11,773 bases of DNA, from positions 1 through 11,773 of the forward strand of contig JAJJLU010004552.1 of the NCBI GenBank assembly GCA_023807065.1, in the 5' to 3' direction. A program made the position numbers and the translations under genes. Shown here one piece after another: positions 9,162-11,773 of the stretch; positions within the stretch are counted from its first letter, which is position 1; the number at the start of each line of letters is the position of its first letter. The notes beneath the pieces are model-generated. The model was not told the origin of the DNA. It saw nothing but the letters and a program-made list of their open reading frames with translations, and searched no databases. Source of the DNA: Isotricha intestinalis. Taxonomy: Eukaryota > Ciliophora > Litostomatea > Vestibuliferida > Isotrichidae.

Positions 9162-9413
9162 AAATGGTGTATTTTTTTTAAATTTTTTTATATGTTTTTT
9201 TTTATTTTATTTATTTTTTTTCTTATTATTTTTTTAATTTATTTTATTTTTTTTTGAAGTTTTTTAAAATATTAATAGGGTTTTTTTTTATAATTTTTAT
9301 AAAACTTTTTTATAAAAAATTAACTATTTTAAATTAACATATAAAAAAAATTAGAATAAAAAAAAAAACCTAAAATATAAAAATTAAAAAAAAAAAAAAA
9401 CCAAAAAAAAAAA
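9162..9413. other. T-rich then A-rich gap between tandem genes
   Basis: The left half is nearly pure T and would encode only Phe/Ile/Leu if the phosphodiesterase frame ran on to the TGA at 9255-9257. The right half (about 9350-9413) is a series of A tracts leading straight into the next ATG. It probably holds the 3' UTR of the first gene and the promoter and leader of the second. No other element is seen. Confidence 0.4.
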
Positions 9414-10214
9414 ATGGGATGTTGTTCATCACATACAAGAGACACTTTATTTGAACAAACAGAACCAAATAAATTTATCAATAATAGAAAATGGAGATGA
9501 ATTAAAACAAGCACAAACAATGATATCATTAATAATAAAAATTCGTAATAGAATAATATATACATATCACAAATTAATATATTCAACAGGACGATGTTTA
9601 TATATAAATCCATCAATGTCATTATGTGTAAGAAATATTTTTTATAAAATATCAGCAGAATTTAAAGGGATATAACTTATATGGAAGATCCACCTTATTT
9701 ACAAACTGATATGTTTTTATTTTCTGAAGAATTAAAAAAATTTTATTAAATCAACTTTTTTCTTTTCTTTCTGAATTAAGAGGATATAATAATATTTTAA
9801 AACAAATTGATAATGATTCGCCAACTTTATTATATTTAGAATATGAAAATAAAACTAATAATCTCAAAGGAATTTAGAAAAAATTAGATTAGCTATGGAT
9901 TTATTTCAACAATTATTGAATATGAGGCAAAAAATTTGGAATCAATATAAAAATGAAGTTTATTTATTGGTTAAAAAAAATTTTGAATATTTAGCTAAAA
10001 TTAATGAAATAGGAAAAGAGGTTTATGAAAAAAATTTAAGTGAAATTTATGATATTTGTTTGAATTATAATGAGAAAGATAATAATATTTCTAAAAATCC
10101 TATGTTTTCTAATATTCAAACTGCTAAAGAAAATTGGTTGGCTTTAATGAAAAATGATAATGATTCTGAGATTGATATTTCTTTAAATCAAAATTAAAAT
10201 CATTATTTTTATGA
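9414..10214 (+). CDS. MGCC-type lipid-anchored helical protein, unknown family
   Basis: The ATG at 9414-9416 follows a 13-base A run and encodes MGCCSSHTRDTLFEQTEPN. Gly2 is a strong N-myristoylation signal, and Cys3/Cys4 next to it are likely palmitoylation sites, so the protein probably sits on the inner face of the plasma or ciliary membrane. The body rejoins as LSIIENGDELKQAQTMISLI, then YSTGRCLYINPSMSLCVRNI, MEDPPYLQTDMFLFSEEL, LNQLFSFLSELRGYNNILKQ, LEKIRLAMDLFQQLLNMRQK and a helical C-terminus with ENWLALMKNDNDSEID, about 265 residues, mostly helix. Frame slips near 9672, 9737 and 9873 each fit one missing base; the one around 9460-9475 needs two missing or one extra. It ends at TAA 10195-10197, or at TGA 10212-10214 if one more base is missing. 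Family not recognised. It lies in the same direction as the phosphodiesterase. Confidence 0.62.
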
Positions 10215-10573
10215 ATTATTTTTTTTTATTATTATTATTAATTAAAGATTGATTAATATAAATAAATATAGAAAAAATATTGATTTAATTCATTACAAAT
10301 AAAAATTTTACTATTTAAATAATAATTATCATTACTTTCTTCAGAATTACTTAAATTTAAATTTTGAATTTGAGAAATCTTATTTTTTTTTATGTTTTTG
10401 TAAGTGTATTTCAATTTACAATTTTTAATAATTTAATTTATAAAATTATTTTCTGATTTATTATTTATTATAAATATGTTTCATTGTTTTTAATTAGATT
10501 TATATTTTTTTATTTTGGAATTTTTTTATAATATTTAATTTTTTAATAGTTTTCATACAAACCAACCATTTCT
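10215..10573. other. AT-rich stretch with possible minus-strand coding remnants
   Basis: On the minus strand, a frame one base off the Hsp70-like reading stays free of TGA from about 10602 to 10432 (ENGEDQKFKEMVGLYENY at its start). Another frame is open from about 10412 to 10254 (IQNLNLSNSEESNDNYYL). They may be the rest of the degraded Hsp70-like gene or of a protein fused to it. The second piece has no Hsp70 likeness. No other feature is seen. Confidence 0.3.
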
Positions 10574-10915
10574 TTAAACTTTTGATCTTCTCCATTCTCT
10601 CACATTATTTTTTGGTTTATAATATGATTGAAAAAAAGGAAATCTTTTTTTATTTTTTTTATTTTTTTTATTAATAGCTTTAATTAATCTTTGACTTTCA
10701 AACATAGATGATTCAGGAAATTGTCTCATTTTATTTCTTGCAGCTATACCTATTAAAATTTTTGTGGGAGTAAAACATACAGTTGAGGGTTTAATATTTT
10801 TTCTTGTATTAGCTTCAGGAACAATATCAACTCTACCATTCCTCATTATTCCAACACATGAAAATTTTGTTCCTAAATAAATTCCTATAATTGGTCCTTC
10901 ATCATTTTTTGACAT
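10574..10915 (-). pseudogene. Hsp70-like N-terminal fragment, degenerate
   Basis: The reading from ATG 10913-10915 (MSKNDEGPIIGIYLGTKFSC, then VGIMRNGRVDIVPEANTRKN, PSTVCFT, LIGIAARNKM, MFESQRLI, KRFPF) follows the start of the Hsp70 ATPase domain. Hsp70 there reads GIDLGTTxSCVG, with Asp and the second Thr contacting Mg-ATP; here they are Tyr and Lys. Other usually invariant positions are also changed: TPSxVxFT is preceded by Lys in NIKPSTV, LIGDAAKN is LIGIAARN, and the RRFDD region is replaced by a Lys/Asn run. The frame breaks near 10602, where one shift restores GEDQKFK, resembling the next Hsp70 strand, and then the likeness fades. About 110-150 of some 640 residues remain. It is most likely a truncated relic; a divergent short Hsp70-like protein cannot be excluded. 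Confidence 0.72.
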
Positions 10916-11044
10916 TTTTTTAAAGAATTATTTATTAAAAAAAGGTTTTAGGATATTTATTTAATTGTAAAATGAAAAAAATAATTAAAAATTTTGAATT
11001 TATTTATTTATATTTGGATACTTATATTTATGTTTAAATAATTT
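10916..11044. promoter_or_regulatory. AT-rich gap between divergent genes
   Basis: Lies between the start of the Hsp70-like relic (minus) and the proposed start of the right-edge gene (plus). It has A/T tracts only and no motif that I can name. It presumably held the Hsp70-like promoter. Confidence 0.3.
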
Positions 11045-11773
11045 ATGGTCTGTGATAATGACCCATATTAATATATACAAATAATTCTTTAGTTCAATCA
11101 AAGGATGGTATAAATTTTTTTTAGTTATGGATTTTTAGAAGGATTTGCTAATGCAAATACTATTGGCTTTGGTGGCATATTATCTGAATTTCCTTTATTA
11201 TCATTTCTTTTAGTAAGCCCAGCACACCGTATCTAGGAAAACCTTTTGTTTTATTTTTAATATCAGCAATTCTTTTTTATATAGTGTTAAACAGAAGTGC
11301 TTTTTATCTTCTTGGGAAGTCTAAAAAGAAAAGTTTAGCAGTGACTTCTTTTTCTTCTAAATTATTTTTAAAAAGACTTGTCTATTATTTTCTATAATAC
11401 TTGTATGTTTTTCTTTTTTAAACTTCTACATTTGAATTAACCTATTCTGCTGAAAACTATGTTTATAATAAGGCAAGTAGTGAATATAAGTATCATTTAA
11501 GGGTTTATTCTAAAAATAATTCAATGGGTATTTCAGAGACTAATAAATTGCTTAGTGATTCAAGATATGAAGTAAAAAATCAATATTATGGAACTACTTC
11601 TTATTTAGGTAGTACTTTGTGTTCTTATTTTAGTGTTTATAACTTTGATTATAATATTGAAGAAACATATAATGAATCTATTCATTTTGCTATTTTAAAA
11701 AAAGATGAAATAATAATAAGTAAATTTCTTGTTGATAATTTAAAAATAGATATAGAAAAAACTTTAAACATAA
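11045..11773 (+). CDS. membrane protein, unknown family, truncated by right edge
   Basis: From the ATG at 11045 one frame reads, with TAA/TAG as Gln, into FFSYGFLEGFANANTIGFGG and ILSEFPLLSFL. A single missing T in the run at about 11207-11211 joins it to SKPSTPYLGKPFVLFLISAI, then LFYIVLNRSAFYLLGKSKKK. That frame passes TAA codons at 11395 and 11419, and is then fully open for about 117 codons to the edge (TFELTYSAENYVYNKASSEY, YHLRVYSKNN, NQYYGTTSYLGSTLCSYFSV, ISKFLVDNLKIDIEKTL). There are two or three hydrophobic segments, then a Tyr/Ser-rich, probably extracytoplasmic domain. Codons ending in G or C (GGC, CTT GGG AAG) are commoner than in neighbouring genes. The proposed start is weak: no A run precedes it. 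No family recognised. Confidence 0.5.

Noticed and set aside
9329..9622. Minus-strand open frame rich in Phe, Ile and Leu (97 codons)
   Set aside because: Antisense of the MGCC gene and of the A-tract leader before it; no start context and low complexity.
11101..11130. 17-base intron GTATAAATTTTTTTTAG
   Set aside because: Removing it shifts the frame into an early TGA, whereas the unspliced frame continues into the hydrophobic segment.
1..11773. tRNA, rRNA genes, transposons or viral genes
   Set aside because: No GC-richer structured stretch, cloverleaf, transposase, reverse transcriptase or terminal repeats were found on either strand.

Overview
The window is very AT-rich eukaryotic nuclear DNA from a protist, most likely a ciliate. 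Three things point there. TAA codons sit inside well-conserved protein sequence (three in the phosphodiesterase gene) where the frame is the same on both sides, and one TAG does so in the left-edge gene, so UAA and UAG are best read as glutamine. Genes are tightly packed, with gaps mostly under 300 bases and many divergent or convergent pairs. Start codons follow runs of A. An anaerobic or rumen ciliate would fit, but this is inference: there is no rRNA, tRNA or telomere to place the organism.

Nearly every gene is cut into short frames. Most junctions can be rejoined by assuming one missing base, often inside a homopolymer, while the protein sequence on both sides stays conserved. This looks like uncorrected long-read base dropout and not gene decay, so the coordinates below are spans of rejoined genes. 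The exception is an Hsp70-like fragment, which also carries substitutions at invariant residues and looks like a true relic.

Layout, left to right. 1-250 (-) and 316-776 (-): unidentified coding remnants. 790-3432 (-): a kinesin-like protein whose motor fold is recognisable but whose ATP-binding motifs are all replaced, followed by a long coiled-coil tail. 3658-4206 (+): a TLDc-domain protein. 4380-5170 (-): a multi-pass membrane protein. 5190-5883 (+): a coiled-coil protein. 6167-7110 (-): an EF-hand calcium-sensor-like protein with a Glu/Lys-rich N-terminus. 7198-9161 (+): a class I cyclic-nucleotide phosphodiesterase with all catalytic residues. 9414-10214 (+): a protein beginning MGCC, predicted to be myristoylated and palmitoylated. 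10574-10915 (-): an Hsp70 N-terminal relic. 11045-11773 (+): a membrane protein running off the right edge.

The middle right holds three genes that could bear on Ca2+/cAMP signalling at the membrane or cilium: the EF-hand protein, the phosphodiesterase divergent from it, and the lipid-anchored protein. That they work together is only suggested by adjacency. The most unusual item is the kinesin without a nucleotide site.
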